Shown here one piece after another: positions 19,897 through 27,985 of a stretch of 43,618 bases of DNA (within the stretch, counting starts at the first letter, position 1; the number at the start of each line of letters is the position of its first letter). Under the pieces are notes generated by a model. That model did no database searches, was not told the DNA's origin, and saw nothing but the letters and a program-made list of their open reading frames with translations. The position numbers and the translations under genes were made by a program. The stretch lies in assembly GCF_900163835.1 (NCBI RefSeq), contig NZ_FUKR01000064.1, forward strand, positions 1 to 43,618. The letters run 5' to 3'. The stretch is from Mycetocola reblochoni REB411. GTDB lineage: Bacteria; Actinomycetota; Actinomycetes; Actinomycetales; Microbacteriaceae.

Positions 19897-20050
19897 GCGC
19901 GACGCACGCGCAGCGCTGGCGCCGACGGCCGGGCTGACGATGCTCGGCGGGGACGCGGCCGTCTGCAGCGGGGGCGTGTGCTCGGTGCCGCCGGCCGCGA
20001 CAACGGCGGATCAGGGCGACGCGGAGATGTCGGCCACGACGGCGTCGTAG
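19889..20050 (+). CDS. Candidate 53-residue CX4C protein
   Basis: A 53-codon frame starts with ATG eight bases before the end of the DsbA-fold gene (ATGAGTGA overlap), which would couple the two. It encodes a Cys pair at residues 26 and 31 in DAAVCSGGVCSVPP. Its last 40 bases overlap the 3' end of the convergent ybaK gene. No domain is recognised. The coupled start next to a CPWC protein is suggestive, but the length is short enough for chance in a high-GC genome. Confidence 0.4.
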   Translation: MSERDARAALAPTAGLTMLGGDAAVCSGGVCSVPPAATTADQGDAEMSATTAS

Positions 20051-20499
20051 GCCCGTACGAGGGCGTCGGCGTAGACGAGAGCGCTGCGCCCCGCGACGCC
20101 GGAGCCGAGTCCAATGCGTCGTCCGACGACGGAGGCGTCCAGCAGCACACGGCGGGTGGGGGAGCAGCCGAGGGGCGTGATCGTGCCGCGGCGGTAGCCG
20201 GTGGCCCGGAACGCCTCCTCCGCGTCGGGCAGTGTGACCCGATTCACCCCGAGAGCCCGGCGCACCTTCGGCCAGTCCAGGCTTCGGTCGCCGGGCACGA
20301 GCGCGAGCAGGTAGTCGTCCGGCCCCGTCCGCAGGAGCAGCGACTTCACCAGCGACGACGCGCTCAGGCCGATCGCCGCCGCGGCCTCGGGGAGCGAGGC
20401 CGCGCCGGCGTTGTCACGGAACTCGACCTCCAGGCCGCGCGAGCGCGCGTCATCCGCGGCCCGGTCGACATCGCCGGTGGGGGACTCCGTCGTCGTCAT
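20011..20499 (-). CDS. ybaK: YbaK/EbsC-type aminoacyl-tRNA deacylase
   Basis: 162-residue protein of the YbaK/ProX editing-domain family, which hydrolyses mischarged tRNAs in trans, typically Cys-tRNA(Pro). Family features are the SSLVKSLLLR strand, the DYLLALVPGDRSLDWPKVRRALG block and the ATGYRRGTITPLG segment near residues 110-125. Several actinobacterial members act on other substrates, so the exact tRNA is not settled. The ATG at 20499 lies 36 bases from the dus start on the opposite strand, so the two genes share a short divergent promoter region. It is convergent with the DsbA-fold gene. Confidence 0.88.
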   Translation of the reverse strand: MTTTESPTGDVDRAADDARSRGLEVEFRDNAGAASLPEAAAAIGLSASSLVKSLLLRTGPDDYLLALVPGDRSLDWPKVRRALGVNRVTLPDAEEAFRATGYRRGTITPLGCSPTRRVLLDASVVGRRIGLGSGVAGRSALVYADALVRAYDAVVADISASP

Positions 20500-20535
20500 C
20501 GATTCACGCGCCTTTCTGGGACAATGGGAGCAGAC

Positions 20536-21693
20536 ATGCCTACCTCCACCATAAATCCGTCGCCCGCACTGTCGATCGGCCCGCTCGCCCTCGACGTGCC
20601 GGTCATCCTCGCGCCGATGGCGGGGATCACCAACACCGCGTTCCGCCGCCTCTGCCGTGAGTACGGTGCCGGGCTGTACGTGAGCGAGATGATCACCGCC
20701 AGGGCCCTGGTCGAGCGGACTCCCGAGACCATGCGGCTGATCACGCACCACCCCTCGGAGACGGTGAGGAGCATCCAGCTGTACGGCGTCGACCCGTACA
20801 CGATCGCGGAGAGCGTGCGCATCCTCGTCGGCGAGGACAGGGCCGACCACATCGACCTGAACTTCGGCTGCCCCGTGCCCAAGGTCACGCGGAAGGGCGG
20901 TGGGGCGGCCCTGCCGTGGAAGGCCACGCTGTTCGAGCGCATCGTCTCCGCCGCCGTCACGGCCGCGGGCGACGTCCCGCTGACGGTCAAGATGCGCAAG
21001 GGCATCGACGAGGACCATCTGACCTACCTCGACGCGGGGGCTGCGGCGGAGCAGGCGGGGGTCGCCAGCATTGCCCTGCACGGCAGGACCGCGTCCCAGC
21101 ACTACTCCGGTCAGGCCGACTGGGACGCGATCGCCCGGCTCAAGCAGCACGTCACGAGCGTGCCCGTCCTCGGCAACGGGGACATCTGGAGCGCCGAGGA
21201 CGCACTGCGTATGATGGCGGAGACCGGCTGCGACGGCGTCGTGGTGGGGCGCGGCTGTCTCGGACGGCCCTGGCTCTTCGGCGACCTGGCCGCGGCGTTC
21301 TCCGGGTCGGACACGCGCTTCCGGCCCGGCCTGAGCGAGGTCGCGGCGGCCTTCCGCCGCCATGCGGAGCTGCTCAGCGAGTTCTTCGAGTCGGAGGAGC
21401 GCGGCTGCAGGGACGTGCGCAAGCACGTCGCGTGGTACTTCAAGGGCTACCCCGTCGGTGGGGGGCTCAGGACGCAGCTGGCCACGGTCGAGAGCCTCGA
21501 CCAGCTCGACGAGCTCCTCGCCGGGCTCGACCACTCCCAGCCCTACCCCGGCGACGGGGCGGAGGGTCCGCGCGGACGGGCAGGACACCCGAAGCGCACG
21601 GCGCTGCCGGAGGGCTGGCTGGACTCGCGCGAGCTCGCCGAGGATGAGCGCTGCGGCCTCACGGAGGGCGAGGGGGACACCAGTGGAGGGTAG
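20536..21693 (+). CDS. dusB: tRNA-dihydrouridine synthase (DusB type)
   Basis: 385-residue FMN-dependent enzyme that reduces uridines in tRNA D-loops with NADPH. The flavin-binding start is LAPMAGITNTAFRRLC, the catalytic Cys is C112 in LNFGCPVPKVTRKGGG, and VKMRKG, LHGRT and GNGDIWS follow in order. The ATG at 20536 has GGGAG five bases upstream; another ATG four codons earlier sits against the -10-like GACAAT (20520-20525) and is less likely. Its 3' end overlaps dgt by 11 bases. About 30 residues of hydrophilic tail follow the conserved domain. Confidence 0.94.
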   Translation: MPTSTINPSPALSIGPLALDVPVILAPMAGITNTAFRRLCREYGAGLYVSEMITARALVERTPETMRLITHHPSETVRSIQLYGVDPYTIAESVRILVGEDRADHIDLNFGCPVPKVTRKGGGAALPWKATLFERIVSAAVTAAGDVPLTVKMRKGIDEDHLTYLDAGAAAEQAGVASIALHGRTASQHYSGQADWDAIARLKQHVTSVPVLGNGDIWSAEDALRMMAETGCDGVVVGRGCLGRPWLFGDLAAAFSGSDTRFRPGLSEVAAAFRRHAELLSEFFESEERGCRDVRKHVAWYFKGYPVGGGLRTQLATVESLDQLDELLAGLDHSQPYPGDGAEGPRGRAGHPKRTALPEGWLDSRELAEDERCGLTEGEGDTSGG

Positions 21694-22966
21694 CCAGCGC
21701 TGGTCCGGCTACCGCGACCGCGACGAGGAGCGCTGGCTCCCGGAGGAGCACTCGTCCCGACGGAGCGACTTCGCGCGCGACAGGGCCAGGCTGCTGCACT
21801 CCAGCGCCCTGCGCAGGCTCGCCGCGAAGACGCAGGTGCTCTCCCCGACGGCCGGGGTGGACTTCGCCCGCAACCGGCTCACCCACTCCCTCGAGGTCGC
21901 GCAGATCGGCCGCGAGCTCGCGGAGCGGCTCGCCCTCGACCCCGACGTGGTCGACACCGCCTGCCTGGCGCACGACCTCGGCCACCCTCCCTTCGGCCAC
22001 AACGGCGAGCGCGCCCTCAACGAATGGTCGCTGGCGATCGGCGGCTTCGAGGGCAACGCGCAGACGTTGCGGATCCTCAGCCGCACCGAGCCGAAGGTCC
22101 TCGGACCCGATGGACGCAGCTACGGGCTCAACCTGACCAGGGCGAGCCTCGACGCGAGCTGCAAGTACCCGTGGCCGCAGTCGGAGGGGGTGCCCGACCC
22201 CGGCGGGCGCCAGAAGTTCGGCTTCTTCGACGACGACCGTGAGGCGTTCCTCTGGCTCAGGGACGGCGCGCCGGAGCGGCGCCCGTGCATCGAGGCGCAG
22301 GTGATGGACCTCTCGGACGACATCGCGTACTCGGTGCACGACTTCGAGGACGCCATCGTCAACGAGTACATCGACCCCGCGTTTCTCAGCGCCAGGGCGG
22401 GGCACCACTCCCTCATCGACGCCATCGTGCGCTGGGCCGGCGACGAGTTCGGCTCCGACGAGATCGCGGAGGCCTTCGAGCGCCTCGCCGGCGAGGAGCT
22501 GTGGCTGCGGCGCTGGTCGGGCTCCTTCGCCGAGCTCGCCCAGCTCAAGAACTTCACCTCCCAGATGATCGGCCGCTTCTCCAGCGGCGCGATGCGCGCC
22601 ACGAGGGCGGCCTACCCGGAGGAGAGCCTGGCCCGTTTCGGCGCCGACCTGATCGTGCCCTCCTCCATCAGGGCCGAGATCGCGGTGCTCAAGGGCGTGG
22701 TGGCGAACTTCGTGATGGCCAGCGACCAGCGTCAGCCGATCTACCGCCGCCAGCGCGAGCTGCTGCTCGGGCTGGCGGAGGCGATCTGGGCCGGGGGCGA
22801 CGCGGCGCTTGACGCGGTGCACAGGGCGCGCTGGCTCGGCGCCGCCGACGACGCCGCGCGGCGGAGGATCGTCGTCGACCAGGTCGCGTCACTCACCGAT
22901 CAGTCGGCGCTCGCCTGGCACGCCCGGCTCGTCGAGGGCGACGTTCTCGCGACCGGCGCCTATTAG
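21683..22966 (+). CDS. dgt: Deoxyguanosinetriphosphate triphosphohydrolase-like protein
   Basis: 427-residue HD-domain phosphohydrolase that cleaves dNTPs to deoxynucleoside and triphosphate. HD residues are in RNRLTHSLEV (His) and CLAHDLGHPPFGHNG (His-Asp), with the later Asp in SDDIAYSVHDFEDA. The GTG start at 21683, inside the dus stop region, has a GAGGGGG ribosome-binding site six bases upstream. The dus-dgt-dnaG order is widespread in actinobacteria and links nucleotide pool control with primase. A strong hairpin 35 bases downstream ends the transcript. Confidence 0.94.
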   Translation: MEGSQRWSGYRDRDEERWLPEEHSSRRSDFARDRARLLHSSALRRLAAKTQVLSPTAGVDFARNRLTHSLEVAQIGRELAERLALDPDVVDTACLAHDLGHPPFGHNGERALNEWSLAIGGFEGNAQTLRILSRTEPKVLGPDGRSYGLNLTRASLDASCKYPWPQSEGVPDPGGRQKFGFFDDDREAFLWLRDGAPERRPCIEAQVMDLSDDIAYSVHDFEDAIVNEYIDPAFLSARAGHHSLIDAIVRWAGDEFGSDEIAEAFERLAGEELWLRRWSGSFAELAQLKNFTSQMIGRFSSGAMRATRAAYPEESLARFGADLIVPSSIRAEIAVLKGVVANFVMASDQRQPIYRRQRELLLGLAEAIWAGGDAALDAVHRARWLGAADDAARRRIVVDQVASLTDQSALAWHARLVEGDVLATGAY

Positions 22967-23001
22967 CGTCCCGGCGGTGCCTGGCGTCGCCGACGGGGTG
23001 C

Positions 23002-23026
23002 CCGCGTCCGCTGCCGGCGGACGCGG
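23002..23026 (+). terminator. Hairpin between dgt and dnaG
   Basis: CCGCGTCCGC (23002-23011) and GCGGACGCGG (23017-23026) form a perfect 10-bp stem with a 5-base loop. No T-run follows. It lies 35 bases after dgt and 29 before the dnaG -10 box, so it probably separates the two transcripts. Confidence 0.7.
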
Positions 23027-23067
23027 TCCGGGTGCCGGCCGCCCATCCGGACAGTAGGATGGTGCCC

Positions 23068-24918
23068 ATGGCCGGACGCATCCCTCCCAGCGACATCGAG
23101 GAGATCAAGTCCCGCACGAACATCGCCGACATCGTCTCCGAGCACGTGACTCTGAAGTCGGCGGGGATCGGCTCGATGAAGGGCCTGTGCCCCTTCCACG
23201 ACGAGCGGACGCCGAGCTTCCACGTGCGGCCGCAGCTCGGCTACTTCCACTGCTTCGGCTGCGGTGAGAGCGGGGACGCGATCTCGTTCCTGCAGAAGAT
23301 CGACCACGTCACCTTCTCCGACGCGGTGGAGCGTCTCGCGGAGCGGATCGGCTACACGATCCACTACGAGGAGGGGCAGCGCTCCGACGAGCAGGACGGC
23401 CCGCGCAGGGCCAGGCTGCTCGCCGCGAACCAGGCGGCCGAGAGCTACTTCCGCGACCAGTTGCAGACGCCGGATGCGGACGCGGCCAGGCGCTTCCTCG
23501 GCGGGAGGGGCTTCGACCCCTCGGCGGCCGAGCGCTTCGGCGTCGGCTACGCGCCCCAGGGCTGGGACGGGGTGACCTCGGCCCTGCGCTCCGCGGGGTT
23601 CAGCGATGCGGAGCTGCTCGCCGCCGGCCTGGTCTCGCAGAGCGACAGGGGCGGCGTCTACGACCGCTTCCGCGGCAGGGTCATCTGGCCGATCCGCGAT
23701 GTCACGGGTCAGACGGTCGGATTCGGAGCGCGTCGCCTGTTCGACGACGATAAAGGGCCGAAGTACCTCAACACCCCGGAGACCGCGGTGTTCCACAAGG
23801 CCCAGGTGCTCTACGGCCTCGACCTGGCCAAGCGCGACGTGGCCAGGCAGAAGCAGGTCGTCGTCGTGGAGGGCTACACCGACGTCATGGCGGCGCACCT
23901 CGCTGGGGTGACGACGGCCGTGGCCACCAGCGGCACCGCCTTCGGTACCGACCACATCAAGCTGATCCGCCGGATCATGGGCGACGACGGTGCCGGCGGC
24001 GGCGTGGTGTTCACCTTCGACCCCGACCAGGCCGGTCAGAAGGCCGCGATGCGCGCGTTCGCCGAGGAGAGGCGCTTCTCCGCGCAGACCTACGTGGCCG
24101 TTCCCCCCGAGGGCCTCGACCCCTGCGACCTGCGTCTGGCCAAGGGGGACCAGGCGGTCAGGGATCTCGTCGACAACCGGGTGCCCCTCTTCGAGTTCGC
24201 TATCAGGCAGGTGCTCTCACGCTTCGATCTGGAGAGCGTGGAGGGCCAGGTGCACGCGTTGCGGGAGGCCGCACCGATCGTCGCGGAGCTCCGTGACCCC
24301 GCGGTCAGGCCGCGCTACGTCCATGTCCTCGCCCGCTCGCTCGGGATGGACCTCGACGAGGTCCAGTCGGCCGTGACGGCGGCGGGACGCGTCGGCGGGC
24401 AGGAACTCGCGCCGCCTGACCCCGACGACGGCTACAACACGCGGCCTGCGGGGCTGAGGGACCTGCCTCAGGACCCGGCGACGAGGCTCGAGCGTGACGC
24501 CCTCATGGCCGTGCTGCAGTACCCCGACCTGGTCGGTGCGCAGCGGGCGGCGGGTGTGGCCCTCGCCACGGTCGAGGAGGCCACGCTCGCCACGGTGAGG
24601 GACGCCGTGGCCGCCAACCTCGGCGGCTACGGAACGCAGGGCTGGGTCGATCGGCTCATCGAGACCGCACCGCAGCCCTACCAGGCGCTCATCAGGGAGA
24701 TGGCGATCGCGCCGCTGCCGGAGCGAAGCGAGGACCAGCTGGCGCCGTACGTGCGCGGCATCACGGCCTCGCTCATCGATCGGGACTCCCTGCGTCAGAC
24801 GCACGAGCTCCTGCGTCGGCTGCAACGGACGAGCCCGACCGACCGCGAGGCGTACCGAGAGATCCAGACCCGGCTCGTCGAGCTCGAATCAGAGAGGCGT
24901 GCGCTTCGTGAAAGCTGA
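23068..24918 (+). CDS. dnaG: DNA primase
   Basis: 616-residue primase that makes RNA primers at the replication fork. The zinc-binding domain has C41, H44, C62 and C65 in LCPFHDERTPSF and YFHCFGCGESGD. The catalytic core includes GFGARRL and the TOPRIM segment VVVEGYTDVMAAH with FTFDPDQAGQKAA. The C-terminal helicase-binding domain is less conserved. A -10-like TAGGAT (23055-23060) lies seven bases before ATG 23068, so the mRNA is probably leaderless; an ATG three codons earlier overlaps that box and is unlikely. The 3' end overlaps the ABC ATPase gene. Confidence 0.97.
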   Translation: MAGRIPPSDIEEIKSRTNIADIVSEHVTLKSAGIGSMKGLCPFHDERTPSFHVRPQLGYFHCFGCGESGDAISFLQKIDHVTFSDAVERLAERIGYTIHYEEGQRSDEQDGPRRARLLAANQAAESYFRDQLQTPDADAARRFLGGRGFDPSAAERFGVGYAPQGWDGVTSALRSAGFSDAELLAAGLVSQSDRGGVYDRFRGRVIWPIRDVTGQTVGFGARRLFDDDKGPKYLNTPETAVFHKAQVLYGLDLAKRDVARQKQVVVVEGYTDVMAAHLAGVTTAVATSGTAFGTDHIKLIRRIMGDDGAGGGVVFTFDPDQAGQKAAMRAFAEERRFSAQTYVAVPPEGLDPCDLRLAKGDQAVRDLVDNRVPLFEFAIRQVLSRFDLESVEGQVHALREAAPIVAELRDPAVRPRYVHVLARSLGMDLDEVQSAVTAAGRVGGQELAPPDPDDGYNTRPAGLRDLPQDPATRLERDALMAVLQYPDLVGAQRAAGVALATVEEATLATVRDAVAANLGGYGTQGWVDRLIETAPQPYQALIREMAIAPLPERSEDQLAPYVRGITASLIDRDSLRQTHELLRRLQRTSPTDREAYREIQTRLVELESERRALRES

Positions 24919-25768
24919 TTACACCAGGGACGCCCCGGTGTCCCTCGTCGTCGACGACCTGACCGTCCGTTACCAGGGCGCGTCGGGTCCCGCCGCGAGC
25001 GGGGTGAGCTTCAGCCTCGCCGCGGGCGAGCTCGTCGCCATCATGGGGCCGAGCGGCGCGGGCAAGTCGGCGCTGCTGCGCGCCCTCGCGCTCGGCCAGG
25101 ACTACTCCGGCTCGGAGGCGGCCGAGATCGTCGGGGGTGCGGCGTTCATCAGCGGAGCGCCGGTGCGGTCCGCGGGAAAACGCGAGCACCTCTTCGCCCA
25201 GCACGAGATCGCCTATCTCCCGCAGAATGCCGGTGCGGCGCTGCCGGGGGGATCCTCGATCGGGGACTTCCTCAGCGCGCCCCTGATCGCCAGGGACAAG
25301 CGGGCGGACCGCGGCGCGGTGGGGGAGCGCGCAGCGCGCAGCATCGACGCCGTCGGGCTGACGCTGTCGACCCTCAGCCTCTTCCCGAGCGAGCTCAGCG
25401 GCGGCCAGCGCCAACGGGCGGCGATCGCCAGGGCGTTGATGATCGGGCCGCGCCTGCTGCTCGCGGACGAGCCCGCCTCCGGGGTGGACCCCAGCGTGAG
25501 GGGCGTCATCGGCACGCTGCTGCGGACCGGACTCGAGGCGGGGATGGCGGCTGTCGTCGTGTCCCACGACCTCGAGCTCCTCGTCGCGCTCGACGCGAGG
25601 GTGATCGTCCTCGACGCCGGGGCCGTGGTCGCGGATGGTCCCCTGTCGGAGTTGCTGGCCGAGGGGCGGACGCCGTTCCTCGCCTCCCTCGCGGGCCTGT
25701 CCGCAGCGGCGGGTGAGCAGCCCGACACCGAAGGACGGGACGGCGCGGGCAGAGCCGCGGGCCGGTGA
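24908..25768 (+). CDS. ABC transporter ATP-binding protein (orphan)
   Basis: 286-residue ABC ATPase. Walker A GPSGAGKS has its Lys at about residue 53. The Q-loop is YLPQN, the signature LSGGQRQR, the Walker B motif LLLADEP, and the switch His lies in VVVSHD. No permease or binding-protein gene is adjacent, so its partner is elsewhere or it acts alone. The general form resembles importer ATPases of the dipeptide/phosphonate type, but no substrate can be claimed. GTG 24908 lies ten bases after GAGAGG; GTG 24899 is in frame but only one base from that site. Either way it overlaps the end of dnaG. Confidence 0.88.
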   Translation: MKADYTRDAPVSLVVDDLTVRYQGASGPAASGVSFSLAAGELVAIMGPSGAGKSALLRALALGQDYSGSEAAEIVGGAAFISGAPVRSAGKREHLFAQHEIAYLPQNAGAALPGGSSIGDFLSAPLIARDKRADRGAVGERAARSIDAVGLTLSTLSLFPSELSGGQRQRAAIARALMIGPRLLLADEPASGVDPSVRGVIGTLLRTGLEAGMAAVVVSHDLELLVALDARVIVLDAGAVVADGPLSELLAEGRTPFLASLAGLSAAAGEQPDTEGRDGAGRAAGR

Positions 25769-25788
25769 CACACCGGTGCGGCGCGTTT

Positions 25789-25816
25789 TTGCGCGACCCG
25801 TCGACTTTGCTAAGGT
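25789..25816 (+). promoter_or_regulatory. Putative tRNA-Asn promoter
   Basis: A -35-like TTGCGC (25789-25794) and a -10-like TAAGGT (25811-25816) are separated by 16 bases. The implied start near 25823 gives a short 5' leader to be removed by RNase P. Confidence 0.45.
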
Positions 25817-25837
25817 GGTAACCGCTGATCGCAGTGA

Positions 25838-25910
25838 TCCTCGATAGCTCAATTGGCAGAGCAATCGGCTGTTAACCGATAGGTTGTTGGTTCGAGTCCA
25901 ACTCGAGGAG
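25838..25910 (+). tRNA. tRNA-Asn (GTT)
   Basis: A complete cloverleaf is visible. The acceptor stem TCCTCGA/TCGAGGA spans 25838-25844 and 25903-25909 with discriminator G. The anticodon stem is ATCGG/CCGAT around the loop CTGTTAA, with anticodon GTT at 25871-25873. The T-arm GTTGG-TTCGAGT-CCAAC spans 25886-25902. The CCA end is not encoded. A terminator follows at once. Confidence 0.97.
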
Positions 25911-25915
25911 CTTCT

Positions 25916-25946
25916 GGCCCTCTCCCTCCGGGGAGAGGGCCTTTTT
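25916..25946 (+). terminator. Rho-independent terminator after tRNA-Asn
   Basis: A perfect 11-bp stem (25916-25926 with 25931-25941), loop TCCG, is followed by five T residues. This is the most canonical terminator in the window. Confidence 0.95.
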
Positions 25947-26074
25947 CATGCGATCCGCGGGTGTCGCTGCTTGTGGTGTGCCGTTGCCCGCGAGTGAGGT
26001 TGCCCGCGAGTGCCGCGACGTTCTTCCGCGCGGCCGCCGCGCGAAGCCATCGGTAATCACGTCAGTGCCCGCTG

Positions 26075-26094
26075 TATAGTCAGTACATGCTGAC
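26075..26094 (+). promoter_or_regulatory. cmtR promoter with inverted repeat over the start codon
   Basis: The -10 box TATAGT (26075-26080) lies six bases before the ATG at 26087, so the transcript is leaderless. GTCAG (26079-26083) and CTGAC (26090-26094), six bases apart, form an inverted repeat over the transcription start. This is a good place for an ArsR-type repressor to block initiation. That CmtR binds this repeat is inference. Confidence 0.55.
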
Positions 26095-26446
26095 TCTTGC
26101 TTCCCGGCTCGACGTGCTGACCCGGCTCGGTCGTGCCATGGCCGATCCGACGCGCTCCCGGATCCTCCTCGCGCTCCTGGAGGGGCCCGGCTATCCGGCC
26201 CTGCTCGCGCGCGACCTCGAACTGACCCGCACCAACGTGTCCAACCATCTCGCCTGTCTGCGCGGCTGCGGCATCGTCACGGCCGAGCCCGAGGGCCGCC
26301 GCACCCGCTACGAGATCGCCGACCGGCATCTCGCCGCCGCGCTGGACAGCCTGATGCGCGCAACGATCGCGGTCGACCGTTCCGCACCATGCCTTGACCC
26401 CGCCTGCACCGTCGCGGGCTGCTGCGACGACGAGGCCCGTCCATGA
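26087..26446 (+). CDS. cmtR: CmtR-like ArsR-family metal-sensing repressor
   Basis: 119-residue ArsR/SmtB repressor. It closely follows Mycobacterium tuberculosis CmtR, the Cd(II)/Pb(II) sensor, as I recall that sequence: LTRxNVSNHLxCLRGCG in the recognition-helix region and a Cys in the C-terminal tail. The three CmtR metal ligands C57, C61 and C102 are all at identical positions here. The tail has three more Cys (C107, C112, C113) in a segment reading PCLDPACTVAGCC. It overlaps the CDF transporter gene by four bases and is likely autoregulated through the repeat at 26079-26094. Metal release from the operator on Cd or Pb binding is expected from the family. Confidence 0.92.
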   Translation: MLTLASRLDVLTRLGRAMADPTRSRILLALLEGPGYPALLARDLELTRTNVSNHLACLRGCGIVTAEPEGRRTRYEIADRHLAAALDSLMRATIAVDRSAPCLDPACTVAGCCDDEARP

Positions 26447-27276
26447 GCACCGCCGCCGCGACCGCGGCACCGGCGACCGCCGAGCGGACGACCCAGCTGC
26501 GGCGACGGGTCAGGCTGATCGTCGGCATCACGATCACGTGGAACGTCCTCGAGGCGGTGATCGCGATCAGCGCCGGGAACGCGGCGTCCTCCGCCGCGCT
26601 CATCGGGTTCGGGCTCGACTCCGTCGTCGAGGTGCTGTCGGCCGCCGCCGTCGCCTGGCAGTTCGCCTCTCCGGACCCGCAGCGTCGGGAGCGTGTCGCC
26701 CTCCGCGTCATCGCGGTGTCGTTCTTCGGACTCGCCGCTTACGTCGGCGTCGATGCGACCCTGTCGCTGACCGGTCTGCGCGAGGCGGAGCACTCGCCCG
26801 TCGGCATCGCGCTCGCGGCGCTCAGCCTCCTCGTGATGCCGTTCCTCAGCTGGTGGGAGCGTCGCACCGGAAGGGAACTCGGGTCCGCATCGGCGGTCGC
26901 TGACGCGAAGCAGACCCTGCTCTGCACGTACCTGTCGGCCGCGCTGCTCGGAGGCCTGCTGCTCAATGCGCTGCTCGGCTGGGCCTGGGCCGATGCCGTC
27001 GCGGCGTTGGTGATCGCCGGCCTGGCGGTCAGGGAGGGAGTCAACGCCTGGCGAGGGGAACTGTGCTGCCCTGCACCGGTTGGCGCTGCCGCCGAGGCGG
27101 TCGAGGACAGCCGCACCGCGCTCGAGGTCCGTGCCGCTCGCGACGTCTGCGGGGGCGGCTGCTGTGCGCCGTCGCAACGCGAGCCGCAGAGCGATGGCGA
27201 TGGCGATGGCACGGGCCTCCTCGTCGCCGAGATCCGCGACAGCGAGGGCGACCGGATCGCGCGCAGGAATCGCTGA
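26443..27276 (+). CDS. CDF-type cation transporter with Cys-rich tail
   Basis: 277-residue membrane protein with about five to six segments. It fits the short actinobacterial cation diffusion facilitator type found next to ArsR regulators: GFGLDSVVEVLSAAAVAW in an early segment and WADAVAALVIAGLAV in a late one, each with the membrane Asp used for metal binding in CDF proteins. A cytoplasmic tail of about 60 residues follows, containing CC and CGGGCC clusters that could bind soft metals. The coupled start (ATGA) with cmtR makes Cd/Pb or related metal export the likely role. Bases 27277-27379 hold no further gene. Confidence 0.85.
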   Translation: MSTAAATAAPATAERTTQLRRRVRLIVGITITWNVLEAVIAISAGNAASSAALIGFGLDSVVEVLSAAAVAWQFASPDPQRRERVALRVIAVSFFGLAAYVGVDATLSLTGLREAEHSPVGIALAALSLLVMPFLSWWERRTGRELGSASAVADAKQTLLCTYLSAALLGGLLLNALLGWAWADAVAALVIAGLAVREGVNAWRGELCCPAPVGAAAEAVEDSRTALEVRAARDVCGGGCCAPSQREPQSDGDGDGTGLLVAEIRDSEGDRIARRNR

Positions 27277-27379
27277 AAGGAATCGAGGAACGCGTCCGCG
27301 CGGCGCACCGACGACGACCCTCCGGAGCCACGTCCTCCGGTGACGGCGCGGCCCGTCCGCGGTGGGCTGCCGTCTCCGC

Positions 27380-27943
27380 TCAGCCCTCCAGCTGGTCGAA
27401 CCCCGGAGTCCAGGCCTGCTCGGGGCGACCCCAGCCGCGCTTGCGCATCGTGCGCAGCACCGAGCGGTCGAACTGCGAGTCCAGCCGGTCCAGGTAGAGC
27501 GAGCCGTCGAGGTGGTCGAACTCGTGCTGCAGGATGCGCGCCCTCCACCCCGACACGGCGATGTCGATCGGCGAGTTGTCGCCGTCCACCGCACGGAGCC
27601 GGGCGTGCTCGGAGCGCACCAGCGGGTACCGCTCGCCGGGGAACGACAGGCAGCCCTCCTCGTCGTCCTCGCCGCCGGCGACGGCGGGGGCGGGTGTGAT
27701 CCACAGCTCGGGATTGATCGCGACCCCGCGCCACGGGATGCCGTCGTCGTCGGGGTACGAGTACACGAACAGTCGCAAGCCGACACCCACCTGGGGCGCG
27801 GCCAGCCCGACGCCCGGTGCTGCGTCCATCGTCTCGAACATGTCGGAGATCAGCTCATGGAGCGACTCGTCGAAGGAGGTGACGGGGGCGGCGGGGGAGT
27901 GCAGCACGGGGTCGCCCGCGATCCTGATCGGGAGAATAGCCAT
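27380..27943 (-). CDS. def: Peptide deformylase
   Basis: 187-residue metalloenzyme that removes the formyl group from nascent proteins. All three motifs are present: GVGLAAPQVG, EGCLSFPG (Cys metal ligand) and HEFDHLDG (two His ligands and catalytic Glu). There is an acidic insertion AGGEDDEEG just before motif two. The ATG at 27943 is preceded by TAAGCT at seven bases, pointing to a leaderless mRNA; frames further upstream run into the divergent gene. It stands alone, and the shared promoter region with the DMT transporter is only 42 bases. Confidence 0.96.
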   Translation of the reverse strand: MAILPIRIAGDPVLHSPAAPVTSFDESLHELISDMFETMDAAPGVGLAAPQVGVGLRLFVYSYPDDDGIPWRGVAINPELWITPAPAVAGGEDDEEGCLSFPGERYPLVRSEHARLRAVDGDNSPIDIAVSGWRARILQHEFDHLDGSLYLDRLDSQFDRSVLRTMRKRGWGRPEQAWTPGFDQLEG

Positions 27944-27950
27944 GGCGTCG

Positions 27951-27979
27951 AGCTTATCCGTCGCGACGCCGGGTACTGT
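27951..27979. promoter_or_regulatory. Overlapping divergent leaderless promoters (def / DMT)
   Basis: On the minus strand TAAGCT (complement of 27951-27956) lies seven bases before the def ATG. On the plus strand TACTGT (27974-27979) lies six bases before the GTG at 27986. The 17 bases between them mean that each -10 box occupies the -35 position of the other promoter. Two polymerases could not bind at once. Confidence 0.55.
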
Positions 27980-27985
27980 CGTAGG

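Noticed and set aside
27362-27985. Possible N-terminal extension of the DMT transporter by 208 residues.
   Set aside because: It is antisense to def and rich in Arg and Gly without hydrophobic segments. A -10 box six bases before GTG 27986 fixes the start.
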